From: Rhizophagus irregularis
Lineage: Eukaryota > Glomeromycota > Glomeromycetes > Glomerales > Glomeraceae
Direction of reading: 5' to 3'
Assembly (NCBI RefSeq): GCF_026210795.1
Contig: NC_089453.1
Coordinates: 2,110,501 to 2,174,500, forward strand
Length of the DNA: 64,000 nucleotides
This document shows positions 47,483-60,193 of the stretch, piece after piece; position 1 is the stretch's first letter; every line of letters starts with the position of its first letter. Below the pieces are notes generated by a model. The model was not told the origin of the DNA. It made no database searches and saw nothing but the letters and a program-made list of their open reading frames with translations. Made by a program: the position numbers and the translations under genes.

Positions 47483-48174
47483 AAATTTCATATCAGGTGA
47501 GTTCGCAGATCAATTTTATATTGATGTTAAAAAGAATGATTGAATGAAAAATGAAAAATGAAATAATTAATAATAACAATTTATTTAACTTAAGGTATGC
47601 CAGTTGTATAAGTACTAGTTATGACCAAGTAGGGTTTTCCTATTTTAGTAAAAAAATTTGTCCTAAATACTTTTTTCTCATTGTGAAGTATGAAATCTAG
47701 TTTTTGTAGTTTGAGAAATATTTTATTGGCATTTAGAAATAATTCAGATGATAAACTTGTAAATTTATTAATACAGCCTGAAGCAATCCCATAAATTAAA
47801 TTTAATCCATGAACTTAGTAGGTAAATTGAATAGCTGATGATAGCTCATCGGATATTCATGAATCAATATAGTATCATACTAATATCTGGAGTTCTATAA
47901 ATATATCATTATTTTTGAGTATATTTACTAAATCCTCAATTTTATAACTTGATTTTATGTTACAATTGTTAAAAACTTATAATAATACACCAATTTATAT
48001 TATAGCAAAACAACAATGTTTTTAAATAATGGTTATATATAACAAAAATTCATATCAAATTTCATTTAAATACTAGATTACTATTATAAATTATTAATTG
48101 CCAAGTGCCAAGAAATTATATAAACATATCATTTATTTACGTAATAATTTATATTGAATATTTAAATTTTATCT
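47483..48174. other. Duplicated upstream block and 3' flank of BTB-TLDc gene 3
   Basis: 47485-47610 continues the upstream region of gene 2 beyond the transposons (tcatatcaggtgagttcg, agatcaatt, acttaaggtatgcc). The rest is AT-rich 3' flank of gene 3. Confidence 0.45.
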
Positions 48175-49647
48175 CTATTTTTTAATTACTTGAAATACTT
48201 CATAACAATCTACTGAAAAATCAGAAGTTGGGATACCTACATCAGGGTAACAAATAGTATTATCACTATAAGTTTGCCATTTATTATGGCCTTTACATTT
48301 AAAATAACCCATATGTAAACCTTGATTATTAGTACAAAAAATAGCATGAGGTGGTTTTTTAACGTAACCTAATTTTGCAGTAGAAAAATTTTTTCCATCT
48401 GTAAAACTAAATATAAAACTATCTCTAGTACTTTTCCAACCATTTCCATTCCAGTCAAGTGGATTATATCCTCCAATTAATTGTGTTGAATCTTGAATTT
48501 TTGCTACCCAAATAGTAGCTCCTTTATTATCACAATTTTGATGAAATGATTCAGTATTAAATCCATCCCGACTTGAATGATATAATAATTTAAATTCATA
48601 GGGAATTTCATTTTTGTTAAAGGAATCTTTTCTATCAATCCATGAAGCAAAAAGATGAATATGGTTTGATTGAATTAGGGTTGAATCAATTTTAAAATTT
48701 AAATTTGGTTTTCTTGAAGGTACTACACTAGTTTTAGGTTTTATGTCAGGAACAATATAAAATTCCAAAAGATCATGGATTAAATCTTTTGGTAAGATTT
48801 CTTTGTAAATATAAACTTTGTAAAAAAAGTCTGTAGGTTCAATATCATAAAATCTAATTAATGGAATAAACCTATGTAATGACCTCTCAATCTTTATAAT
48901 ATCATCATTACTCCATTTAGTTGGATTATTTTCCATATTTTGTTGAAACAAGCACCATTTCAATAAACCTTCCCAAACTTCAATTTCGTTCATATCTAAA
49001 TCATCTCTTTTTAATAATAATTCCAATAAAGGTGCTTTCAAATTAATAAATTTATCAGAATCAAATAAAATTTTAGGTTTTTCGCAAATTTTTTCAAGAC
49101 AAAAATTCCATAAATCTGTAAATGTCTCATGCTGATAAACAGTTTCAAGAATACCAGTTGGATTTTGATATAAAAATTCAGTTTGATGTTCAATTAAATA
49201 TTCTTGAATATGAAAAACTAATTGTTGGATATTGAGTTCATCTACAGCTATCAACAATTTCAATACATCTGGTCCTTGTAAATTTTTCAATTCAATGTTT
49301 CCACAATAAATAAACCTTAAAATATAATTCAATAATTATTAATTTGATATTTTTAGACAGTTATTAAAACTTTATAATATAGTACGTTGTTACCTGAGAA
49401 TAATATTAAATAAATGTGGTGTAATATTTGGTTTCCTTAAAATAAATTTTCCATCATTTTTTTCTGCCCATTCATTAGAAAATGCCGTACGGAAATATTT
49501 TGACCTAATGCATAAAATACTTGAATGAGCATGGATTTCTTTAACATTTGGTTCTTCTCCAGCATAAATAACAACATCATATCCTATTTCAGTTTCAAAA
49601 AGTTTTTCATAATCATTAGATAACTCTGTCAAAAATTTTGAAGACAT
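48175..49647 (-). CDS. BTB-BACK-TLDc protein gene 3
   Basis: Exons 49647-49394 and 49315-48175 on the minus strand (78-bp intron, ctcag|gtaaca...ttttaag|gttt) encode 464 residues. The architecture is as in gene 2: BTB (MSSKFLTELSNDYEKLFETE, then YDVVIYAGEE), BACK-like (LLLKRDDLDMNEIEVWEGLL) and TLDc (KGATIWVAKIQDSTQLIGGY, CYEVFQVIKK). It has no frame break. Genes 2 and 3 lie in the same direction about 4.6 kb apart, with the transposon nest between them. Like gene 4 it has LNIQQL after the first BACK helix, whereas genes 1 and 2 have LGVQQL. Confidence 0.9.
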
Positions 49648-49720
49648 TGTAAAAACTTGAAAAGAGAAAAAGTATTTGTCATACGTTTGGAAGTAAAAAT
49701 TAAGTGTAATTTATGTTGAT
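49648..49720 (-). promoter_or_regulatory. Conserved leader of BTB-TLDc gene 3
   Basis: Shares ccaaacgtatgacaaat and acttaattttta with the other leaders, but the tttaaggtta block is partly lost (tacacttaattt). The upstream unit continues past 49720 and gives an empty site for the transposon nest of gene 2. Confidence 0.45.
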
Positions 49721-51463
49721 CTACATGTGACTTAATTGACTGCGGTAAAATGGGCGTGAATTCGTAGATCAATTTATTAAGAAAAAATAAAAAATCTAAG
49801 TTCTAACCCATCTAACATAATGATAATTTACCTAACATAATGTATAGGTAGGATTTAAAATAAACCATAAATTATAAATATATAAATCTCGATCAATAAT
49901 CTCACATTTTGATATTCGTATGAGTGAAATTCATTATATATTGGAGTAATTGGACTTTGTAATCAAGATCTTTACATATTTGGATCAAATATATAAATAA
50001 ATAAAGCTCGAAAGTGAACAATATGGAAATCAAATTCCATTATTCAAAAAATTATTTTACAATTTTCATAAGAATCAATGTTTATATAATTATATTTGTA
50101 ATCATTATAAATAGTCTATCAGTTGTTAAAGAATTGATACATCAAACAGTGAAAATGAAAACGAAAATTTAATATACTCATTTGTTTATACGAAAATCAT
50201 GTACAAAATAAATCTCTTTATATATTAAAGGATCTAGTTAACCCTGTTTATAATTATTAAATTTTCATTTCTTTATAGTAAGCTTGTGAAATTGAGGCTG
50301 CGTAGTAGCTATGTAGCCGCTATATATATAAAAAGTAGGAGGCGTATCGTTACTATAACATAGGATATCTATATAAAATACTTGGAAATTACTATACAGT
50401 AGATAATCCGATAAGCTTATGTAATAAATATAGTTTATTTAAAGTAAAATTGTAATATAAAGTAAAATGTAGTTTATTATAGTTTATTTAAAGTCATAAT
50501 CATATTGTATCGACAATCTAAATCTTTATTACATCTAAATTATATGTTTTTTTCGTTAAACATTTCGTTAAAAACAAAAGTTTCGAAAATAACATATAAC
50601 ACCTTATAGTACACCTAAGAAATACAAGATAAACAAATATTAACAAGTGTTTCGTTCGAAAAGCAAATTTTTGAAAGTCTTACTTTTGAACTAAACTAAA
50701 AGTAAACTAGTTCTTGCCTATGTATATTTGTCAAAAAATTTGATAATTAGATATCTTTGTGGCAGCGCTCCCAAAACCTAAAAGAGAAAACTGCTAAAAC
50801 CACTCGCTGGATAAAGTTCTTAGATTAGGAATAAAATTACTCTACAACTTACTAAAAAAAAATTTCCGAAGTAGTTCAAAAAGTTAAAGAATTAGCTTTT
50901 AAATGAGGAGTAACTGAAATGTGGATAAAAGTGAATTGACCGAAGCAAAAACTTATAAAGCATTAATTTAAGCGACAGATTGCTAATTAAAGGATAGCAG
51001 ATAGCGATAAATATTGAATGATGTTTTCGCATATTTTTAAACTATCCCACAAATTAATGTTAATGTTTCAAAAATCAAAATATTACTTTTGAAATTCCGT
51101 CAAAAACCATCAAGAAACAGTTTTTAACCTATAACATAATTTATTAATATCAAATTTTCATAATATGAAAAGATAAAACTAATAATAAACAAATATAAAA
51201 AATTCTGGTAATATGTTTTTTCCACTATGAAATTCCTTATGAAAATATCCTAATACATATAAATTTTTAAATAAAATGTCACTAAAATTACTTGAAAGAA
51301 CAAAATCTTAAATAACATAATCGTTATAATTTTTTTTTAATACTATAAAATTTAAGTAACATTACCAAATTCCAATGTGTTTTAAGCTATTATTAAAATA
51401 AAATATTAATTAAAATTTAATTTTAAAATAAATAATACAAAATAAATATGTAAAAAAATATAC
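49721..51463. other. Intergenic region
   Basis: 49740-49850 holds the duplicated upstream block (aacccatctaacataatg). The remainder is AT-rich without a supported gene. Confidence 0.4.
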
Positions 51464-51690
51464 CTTATAAAATAATCAACTGAAATATTATGAGATCCAT
51501 TGAACCTTATCGAAACAAATTTCATGGGTTCGGATACTCTTCTTTTCGAACTTTCATCATGTTGTTTAATATATTTTGTTTTACCATCAAATCCATGTTT
51601 CTGAATATGGTTTGACAATTCCGCCTTCACCAATTTGTTTTATATCTTCAAAATCTATCAAATGGTATCGATTCAAGAAATTTATCGTAA
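51464..51690 (-). pseudogene. Protein-kinase N-lobe relic
   Basis: On the minus strand, pieces read DFEDIKQIGEGG, YSETWI and DGKTKYIKQHDESSKRRVSE, then FVSIRFNGSHNISVDYF up to a splice donor (aag|gtatat at 51464). This matches the first kinase exon of glomeromycotan kinases (F-D-R-F-x-x-I-x-x-IGEGGF...W-x-DGK). Two single-base shifts (around ttttgaag and atttgatgg) break the frame, the glycine loop is altered, and no downstream exon was found. Confidence 0.65.
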
Positions 51691-53499
51691 ATTATATTTT
51701 TAATATAATTATTTTTACTGGTCCATTCTTTTATCATGCATTTAATAATATTTCAGTTGAGGACTTGTCCATATTTATTTTTTGTTACATTTTCGGTTGG
51801 AAAAAAAATTTTTATATTTTTTTTCAAATCAATAAGGATAAAAAGAGAAGAATTTAGTGGATTTTTACGGAATAAATAAGGTTGATCCGGATAAAACGGA
51901 GTTACTGATCCTGATCGACAATAATTCGGGCTTAACAAATGCCGGTAAATCCTAATTTTTGTGTCACCTAAATAAAAAATTTTACCTCGAAATTGTTACC
52001 ATTCACTTACAAATAATCGAGAAAAAATAAAATAATTATTTAATTCATCGAAAAAAACTCTTTTGCCTAACTTTGTAAAAGAAGTAATTGATTATGTCAC
52101 CAGGAAGAAATATTTTCGTTCGCGTTACTGTATACACGAAAAAATGTATTAAAATAACCAATTTAATTTATGATAATGGCGTTAAATTTCACGGATAGGG
52201 ATAATAATTTAGTTAAAATTATTAAACTTGCTAGTTATTGATATTGATAGAAGTCTTTTACGTACTTAACAAATATTGTTACCTACTGTAATCATAATTC
52301 AAGATTTCGTAACGTTGACTGATGCATAAGATTTTATTGTAATCACATGATGATCCAAATTATGAGTACATGTATGTTCAGATAAATTGAAACGTAAGCA
52401 TATTGTATATTTTGATATTTTGAAGGTAAATTTGGAAAATTATAAAATAGACGAAATTAATTTGATTTTACTTATAGCCCAAGAATGGAATTTTGAGTAA
52501 ATCGTGTTTACTTAATATTGGATATAATATAGTTGCTGTTAAAACATTAAGCATTTGAAGTTAAAGAATACATTATATTTAGTTAGTTTTTATGAAAAAA
52601 AAAAGAATACAGATTTATAATAAAATAGCTTATTTACACTCATCCTTTCTTTTCCATACTAGATTACGGTGAGTGGGTTTAAAAATGTAGTGATGTAATC
52701 AATATTCGTTCGATTTATACCTGGTTTTTATCCTAGTATTCAAATATACTATTTATAAAAATGAAGATAAATAAATTAATTATATTGTCATTCTGTTATT
52801 AAATAATTGATCTAAAAATTGATATTATAAAAAAGTAAAAATAGATTGGTGAAAATAATTTCATCCACAATAAATTATTAATTAAAACGAAATATTATTT
52901 TGTTTCATCATATTACTTTTATGAAGAGAACAAAAATATCTCTAAAAAATTGAAGGCTTAAAATTCACAAGTTTACAAATTCAGAATTATTATATCATAG
53001 ATCTTTGTGATAACGAATAATAATCAATCACGAAATTTTTGGAGTAAATCTAAAAATAAATTTATGATTGTATGTGATTTATTAATTTAGTAATATATTT
53101 ATAGCTACACGTTTAAAAATTATGATTCTAGACATATCAAACATGTAAATACTATAGGACCCGAAGTATACTTAAAAAGATCAGGTTCGAATTTGCGTAG
53201 AGCCAGCAAAAAAAAAAAATCATGAAACCCTTTCCTTTTATAGATAATTCTTGATGGAAAACTATTACTTTTTTTGGCACTGACCGAAATTATCATAATT
53301 CCGGCCTATAAAAAGTGCTCAGACCTTTACACATTGAACTATTGTTCGCAAAAAAGTCACGTTGTTTTGTGTAGCAGACACGAATTCCTATGTAAACTGA
53401 AGTCGATATAAAATAATTTGATGTAATAGTCAAATTAGTGACTCTCTCTTCCTATATAATCTTTACTTTTTCACCTCTTTTATTCCTAAAAAAAAAAAA
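51691..53499. other. Intergenic region
   Basis: AT-rich, with no gene seen. A TATA-like tcctatataatc at 53450-53461 precedes the F-box fragment. Confidence 0.4.
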
Positions 53500-53706
53500 A
53501 TGTCAAAATTAAATCATGATGTTCTTTATGAAATTTTTCAAAATTTACAAGACTTAATTAATATGACATATTCAAATGATCTGGATAATTTAAATAAAAG
53601 GATAAATTATAAAAATTTTACGTTCTCAGCTTTCTTGTTCTTTATAAATTATTTGATTGTTTTTTTTGCAGATATGGAAAGTTATGGATTACTAATGACA
53701 ACATAA
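53500..53706 (+). pseudogene. F-box gene 5' fragment
   Basis: MSKLNHDVLYEIFQNLQD is the usual start of F-box proteins in these fungi (L-x-x-DVL-x-x-IF-x-x-L). The F-box core (LLVNRxWC) that should follow is absent; the frame runs into polar and then hydrophobic intron-like sequence (SAFLFFINYLIVFF). A TATA-like box lies about 40 bp upstream. It is probably a truncated copy. Confidence 0.5.
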
Positions 53707-54013
53707 ATTTGCACCGAAATCATATATGAATTTTTTGTAGTTGACGAGTTAAGAATTTAAATTAGAAAAAAACTCATTTTTATTATTTACCGCCGTATAT
53801 TCACAAGATTGCAAAAATTTAGCTTTCAATTACTGTATTTTATACTAAAAGAAAAACAAGAAAAACATAATAAATTAAATATATTTAAGATCACCGTAAA
53901 TTTATGAGTTTAATGATGAATTTTAAATATACCTTCAAAATTTCATCTACTATTAAATCAAGCTGTCATGTAAGATATTGTTCATTTGAGGTAACAAAGC
54001 AAAGATTTATGGG
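53707..54013. other. Duplicated upstream block of BTB-TLDc gene 4
   Basis: 53760-54000 resembles 23940-24190 before gene 1 (shared atcaccgtaaatttatga, gtttaatgat and gaggtaacaaag-type motifs). Confidence 0.5.
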
Positions 54014-54195
54014 ATCATCTTACCACACCACCTGTCACAATACTTTAAATGTGGTAGTACAGGTGATATATAATGCAGTGACAAATAGAGATAAGGCCAG
54101 TAAAAAAAACTGTCCCTCAGAAACATAATAAAAAACGTAAACAGGTCAGCACGTGACGATGTGACAAAAACATCACAGGGGTGGTGTAAGATGAT
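54014..54195. mobile_element. MITE inserted upstream of BTB-TLDc gene 4
   Basis: Left end atcatcttaccacaccacct and right end aggggtggtgtaagatgat are inverted over about 22 bp. The paralogous stretch before gene 1 (between aggtaacaaag and ggtcatgtgcatgac, 24187-24236) lacks it. The interior has no gene. The target duplication is unclear. Confidence 0.65.
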
Positions 54196-54236
54196 TCAGA
54201 TTGATGTTTCGATTGATCGATTTGATCGTCATAACG

Positions 54237-54348
54237 AAGTCATGTGGTCATGTGCATGACATGCTAATCACCATAAAAGTTACATTTAAGGTTAATTTTT
54301 ACTTCCAATCATATGACAAACTCTTTTATTCTTTACATTTTTTTTACA
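54237..54348 (+). promoter_or_regulatory. Conserved leader of BTB-TLDc gene 4
   Basis: ggtcatgtgcatgacatg, atcaccataaaagttacatt, taaggttaatttttacttcc and ttttattctttacatttttt are nearly identical to the leader of gene 1. The upstream ATG at 54313 in the same frame lies inside this leader, and the homologous start is 54349. Confidence 0.5.
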
Positions 54349-55829
54349 ATGTCTTCAAAATTTTTGGCAGAGTTATCTAGTGATTATGAAAAACTTTTTG
54401 AAACTGAAATAGGATATGATGTTATTATTTATGCTGGAGAAGAACCGAATGTTAAAGAATTCCACGCTCATTCAAATATTTTATGCATTAGGTCTAAATA
54501 TTTTCGTACGGCATTTTCTAATGAATGGGCAGAAAAAAAGGATGGAAAATTTATTTTGAGGAAACCAAATATTTCGCCACATTTATTTAATATTATTCTC
54601 AGGTAACAACGTACTATGTTATAAAGTTTTAATAATTGTCTAAAAAAATATAAAATTAATAATTATTGAATTATATTTTAAGGTTTATTTATTGTGGAAA
54701 TATTGAATTGGAAAATTTACAAGGACCAGATGTATTGAAATTTTTGATAGCTGTAGATGAACTCAATATTCAACAATTAATTTCTCATATTCAAGAATAT
54801 TTAATTGAAAATCAAACTGAATTTTTATGTAAAAACCCAACTAGTATTCTTGAAATTGTTTATCAGCATGAGACATTTACTGATTTATGGAATTTTTGTC
54901 TTGAAAAAATCTGTGATGAACCTAAAATTTTGTTTGACTCTGATAAATTTTTTGATCTAAAAGTACCTTTATTAGAATTATTATTAAAGAGAGATGATTT
55001 AGATATGAACGAAATCGAAGTTTGGGAAAGTTTATTGAAATGGTGCTTGTTTCAACAAAACATGGAAAATGATCCAACTAAATGGAGTAATGATGATATT
55101 ATGAAGATTGAGAGATCATTATATAGGTTTATTCCATTAATTAGATTTTATAATATTGAACCTGCAGACTTTTTTTACAAAGTTTATATTTACAAAGAAA
55201 TCTTACCAAAAGATTTAATCCATGATCTTTTGGAATTTTATATTGTTCCTAACGTGAATCCTAAAACTAATATATCACCTTCAAGAAAACCAAATTTAAA
55301 TTGTAAAATTGATTCAACCCTAATTCAATCAAACCATATTCCTCTTTTTGCTTCATGGATTGATAGAAAAGATTCCTTCTATAACAAAAATGAAATTCCT
55401 TATGAATTTAAATTATTATATCGTTCAAGTCGGGATGGATTTAATACTAAATCATTTCATCAGAATTGTGATAATAAAGGAGCTACTATTTGGGTAGCAA
55501 AAATTCAAGATTCAAAACAATTAATTGGAGGATATAATCCACTTGATTGGAATGGAAATGGTTGGAAAAGTACTAGAGATAGTTTTATGTTTAATTTTAC
55601 AAATGGAAAACATATTTCTACTGCAAAATTAGGTTACGTTAAAGAACTAAATTATGCTATTTTTTGTGCTAATAATCAAGGTCCACGTATGGGTTATTTT
55701 TACTGTAAAGACGATAGTAATAAATGGATAAATTATAAAAATTCTACTTACTGCTATCCTGATATAGGTATTCTTCCAACCGAGCTTTCAGTAGATTATT
55801 ATGAAGTATTTCAAATAATTAAAAAATAG
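54349..55829 (+). CDS. BTB-BACK-TLDc protein gene 4
   Basis: Exons 54349-54602 and 54683-55829 (80-bp intron, ctcag|gtaaca...ttttaag|gttt) give 466 residues. The start MSSKFLAELSSDYEKLFETE matches the other copies. BTB is followed by a BACK-like region (LLLKRDDLDMNEIEVWESLL, RFIPLIRFYNIEP) and TLDc (KGATIWVAKIQDSKQLIGGY, YYEVFQIIKK). There is no break. It is the closest partner of gene 3 by signature (LNIQQL, WNGNGWKSTRDSF), but lies in the opposite orientation. Confidence 0.9.
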
Positions 55830-56945
55830 AAATAAAATTTAAACATTCAGTATTGCTTATTATATAAATAAACGAAATTACTTGGCAATTTGCAATTATG
55901 CTAATGAATTAATTTATAATAAAAAATTTAATATTTAAAATGTATCGATTATAATTTTGTTATGACTTTATGTAACATTATGGTTTCGTTACAAAGTCTA
56001 TTGAATCATTATTTGTTATTTTGTCATAATTTAAATGGGGTATTATCAAACAATCGAAATATAAAAATAAAGTTATAAAATTTATAATTTAAAAAATATA
56101 CTCATAAATAAAATGATGCATTTATCAAACTTCGTATTTATTTATTTTCTTTCTTTTTATCATGATTTTTAATAATGACCGAAGATCCAATTCTGGGAAC
56201 AACTTTTTCATATTCAATCTATACATCAAGCTCAATCAAAACTTATTCAAAGTACTGCAGCTTTAAATTGAAAATAATTGTACCGAACTTAACCTAAACT
56301 GTTGATAATTTAGTATAATTATTAATTATTATCTAGGATATCATTCCAGAAACCGTCGTGAGTCTAGTAAAGCTCGATTAGTATGATTTTACGTCGATTG
56401 ATAATCATCTGATAGTTTGATACAAAACATATTTGTAAATAACTAAATAAATAAACATATAATAACGATTATATGATGGTAATAATGAACGCATTAGAAT
56501 TGATAATGAAATAAAGTGGTGTTACTAAGTTACATATAAATATTTTTCCAATAACAAACTGTTTATAATAAATTATTTACAATAATGATTGTATCAGATT
56601 TGCTATTTCGATGCACTAAAATAGAAAGCTAAAGTGATAAACTTTCCGTATTAGAGATTTTTAATAGTCTAAATATTATTTCTCGAGTTTAAAAGTTGTT
56701 TCATAAACGTATATGAAATAAATCTTAGATTCTAAACATTCAAATTGTTATTACAAATATACATCAAGTATGGTTTGTTTTGCATTTATGTTTGCCATTA
56801 TAAATATTACAACCTCTTAATGCATTATTGACTGCTGCAATAGGATTACAGATTTTCTTGTAAAATTAATAATTGAAGACAAGAAAAATATAATTATTGG
56901 CGAAAAATAAAATGATTATGCGGGAAATTTGTTTGTTGCAGCTTT
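55830..56945. other. Intergenic region
   Basis: AT-rich 3' flank of gene 4. No further gene was recognised. Confidence 0.4.
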
Positions 56946-57185
56946 CCCTATAAAAAATATTGTCCAAACACTGTTCGGTTTTTTGTTCGGAAAATCGACC
57001 CGTTCCGAACATTCACTTGACATTTATTGGACATTCATCATGATATTGTACGTTTTTTTATGTGGTTAAAATTCTCAATCTCTGCATCTTGTATTAAATT
57101 GTAACAAATATTATTATAATAGCGCGCGAGTATCCAGAAAATTGGCCCATTCCGAATATTTATCGGACAAACATTTTTTATAGGG
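56946..57185. mobile_element. Small inverted-repeat MITE, 240 bp
   Basis: Ends ccctataaaaaatattgtcc and, complemented, ccctataaaaaatgtttgtc are inverted over about 25-30 bp. ctttt-like sequence flanks both sides, so a short duplication is possible. Interior ttccgaacatt/ccgaatatt motifs extend the symmetry. Confidence 0.65.
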
Positions 57186-57527
57186 CTTTTATTAATATGC
57201 TCAACAAAGAATTTATTTATTAGCAATGTCAACGGCGAAAGTAATTTAACGTTATAACCAAACGCATGGAATATCAAATAAATTAAATTCAATGTATCGG
57301 TATATACTGTACGTAAGTTGAGATGTAAGAAAATTTAAAGCTTGAAACAAAATTCAATTTTAAAAATAAAAAAAAATAAAGGTAGAGAATTATAAAAATT
57401 TTATTTAAATATTATATAATGAAAAAAAAAAAAAAATAAGAAATCTAAATATCATTTACATCAATCTTAACATTTTAGTAAATAATACTAACCGATCATT
57501 TAAAACGAATATCACCAAAATCCTATA

Positions 57528-59021
57528 TCAAAAGTACTCCTCTTCTTCGTCTACTTCCCCTTCACTTTTAGTTACAAATTTAATAGTACCTAAATTTTCA
57601 TATTTTTCTATTACTTTTAAAGCTTCAAAACTATTATACCCACAATATAAGTGATATTCCATATTCCCAATAATTGTAAATGGAAGTTCCCCAATAATTA
57701 TAAATGAAAGTAATTTTTTTGGCGTCCTCCTTTCCCAACACATAAAGAATGATTCTAAATCATTAGGAGATGCATCTGAACATGTAATATGATGGTGTAT
57801 TTTTAATTCACGAAAATTATTTGGTGAATATCTTGCAACAGTTTCCAGTACTTCTTTTTCAGATAAACAATCTTTACCACACCGAATTTTAATACTTTCT
57901 AAGTATTGACAATTGATAAGTATAGTTTTTAATATATCTAGCTCACCATCATTAAATACTATGAAAAGACTTTTAAGATTTGGACAAAATTGAGCAATAG
58001 ATAAACTTAAATCTTTGTCATTTTCACTTGTATAAAACTTTTTAAGATTCTTTCCATTATTTTCTAAAAATTTTATTACATACTCAGGTTTTGGACATTT
58101 ATAAGGAATTTTTAAAATTTGTAATTTTGGAAAATTAACATATTGTAACCTTCTAAAATCTTCAAGTACTCCATCAAGGAATGAAAATAACAATTCTTGT
58201 AAATTTGAGAATGAACTGATAAATGAGAATGATGAATCATCATCACTACGAAATTTTAATTTTGTTATTGTATGAGAATGTTCTGTTATGACAGGTATAA
58301 TATCATTCCAACTTCCACCATTAAAAGCTGATAAATTAAAATTTTTTAAATTATTCTGAGAAGATATTAATTCTTTTAACTCATCTTTAATACTACTACT
58401 AAAATCTACGGAAATAGATTGTAAATTATGACATATTTGAGTTAATTGATAAAAAAAATCCGAAGGAAGATCTGATTTACAACATAATTCTGAAAGATCG
58501 CTCATTCCAGGAAATTGAGGAAAAGAAATATTAAATTTATGGTTGTTATAATAATAATGATGGTAATAATTCAATTTTTTCAAAGAAGGAATTTGATTTG
58601 CAAACATTTTGATAATTTCATTTACAACTAAACTATTTTTATCTTTTGAAATTAACGATAGTTTATCTTTGAGGACACTAGCAATCATCCTACTAATCCC
58701 AAAAATTGAAAGAGTTTTGAAAAATGATGCATAATTAAATAACAATGGTTTTGAAGTAGGTGGTGAAATGGAAATTCCATTATTATACAAGAGATTTTTT
58801 GACTCATCCGGAAGACAAGCAATTAAAGTACTAAGAATTGATGGATATATATTGGATGATTTCTCATGATATATGAAATCAAAAGTATTCCTCCACAAAA
58901 TTCTAACGGAAATTTTACACCAAAAACGATTAACTAACAAACATGTGTATAAAGTGAATTTATCTGTCTCTAAAAATTCAATAATCTCTTCTAAACAATC
59001 AGCTGGAAGTTGACATGCCAT
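57528..59021 (-). CDS. F-box/LRR-like protein
   Basis: A single exon of 497 codons. The N-terminus MACQLPADCLEEIIEFLETD followed by LYTCLLVNRFWCKISVRILW is an F-box (about residues 5-45), which binds Skp1 in SCF ubiquitin ligases. The rest is a long leucine-rich, degenerate LRR-like solenoid (for example LSELCCKSDLPSDFFYQLTQ, FCPNLKSLFIVF, CQYLESIKIRC), which would bind substrates. The C-terminus is acidic (EVDEEEEYF). Length and layout fit the large F-box family of arbuscular mycorrhizal fungi. No break was seen; the target is unknown. Confidence 0.85.
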   Translation of the reverse strand: MACQLPADCLEEIIEFLETDKFTLYTCLLVNRFWCKISVRILWRNTFDFIYHEKSSNIYPSILSTLIACLPDESKNLLYNNGISISPPTSKPLLFNYASFFKTLSIFGISRMIASVLKDKLSLISKDKNSLVVNEIIKMFANQIPSLKKLNYYHHYYYNNHKFNISFPQFPGMSDLSELCCKSDLPSDFFYQLTQICHNLQSISVDFSSSIKDELKELISSQNNLKNFNLSAFNGGSWNDIIPVITEHSHTITKLKFRSDDDSSFSFISSFSNLQELLFSFLDGVLEDFRRLQYVNFPKLQILKIPYKCPKPEYVIKFLENNGKNLKKFYTSENDKDLSLSIAQFCPNLKSLFIVFNDGELDILKTILINCQYLESIKIRCGKDCLSEKEVLETVARYSPNNFRELKIHHHITCSDASPNDLESFFMCWERRTPKKLLSFIIIGELPFTIIGNMEYHLYCGYNSFEALKVIEKYENLGTIKFVTKSEGEVDEEEEYF

Positions 59022-60177
59022 TTTATTGTATTAAGAAAAAAAAAAAATATTATGAACTTTAACTATAGCGGGTGAAAATAACAAACATCCGGACTCCGGA
59101 GTTCATTGTATTTAAATTGATTCATTATTGTGTAACAAAATTTTTTGTTGATCGGTATAAGTTTAGATCATGTGTTGCAATGTGATTAAAATTGATGTTA
59201 CAATTGTTACAGTACATCCGAAAAGTTCACACAATTAATTTTATAGTTACACAGTTTTTTGTGTCGATCTTGATTTAACGCCAACACTACTAAAAAAATT
59301 ATTGCTTAGTACTTAGAATTTGCTTTTAGCTTGTGATACAAGTCATCACATAATTTTGATATTTTAAAGATACACAAAACCAGGGATTATATAAATACAA
59401 TTGATATAATAAATCTGAAACTAGAATATATATTATGACTATAAACAACATCAAAGAAATAATTTTTGGAGATCAAGAAACTGATATTAATGATATATAA
59501 TTTTTTTAAAATATATATGTAAATTTCTAATTACAACGTTACAATCGTTACATTAAACTGTTTTAAGCTACTAATTTGTGATAGCTTTATGATAAAAATT
59601 CAATGGAAGTCACTGCAAATTGTTAATCCTTTGAATGTATAAAGTAAAATTAATTTAAAACGACAAAGTTGAAATTGAAGAATTTGGAATAAGTCAAGAC
59701 CAGGAGAAATCGTTTAATCAACATACATTATTTAACATAAACTAATGAAAAGATCAATTCGATTACAAATTATTGTAATGTTTAAATCAATGAAAAAAAA
59801 AATAATGCAAATTAATTATAGTCTTATATTGCTCTAAAACGTAGTCATGTACAGACGTATAGACTTTATTGTTAGTACCTCAAATGAAAACATGCCCGAT
59901 AAATATCAAAGAGTAAAAGAAAATGTTTATTAAGGAAGAGATATTAAAAATATATATATATATTAGAAGATATAGTAAAAAAAAAAAAATATTATTATAT
60001 TAATTCAGATCGATGGAATATGTAATTGTACATGAATGGCGATAACTGGATAATAACTAATAACTAGTTAGTAAACATTTAATACAAAGTTTATAGTAAA
60101 ACATTTCTTTTTATATAGCGTTGTAGTGAAATCAATATCACGACAATTTATAACATCTATAACATTATTTGTATTTG
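59022..60177. other. Intergenic region
   Basis: AT-rich, with no gene recognised. It may contain the upstream part of the older plus-strand retroelement that continues at 62025. Confidence 0.35.
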
Positions 60178-60193
60178 AAATGGAATATAAAAT

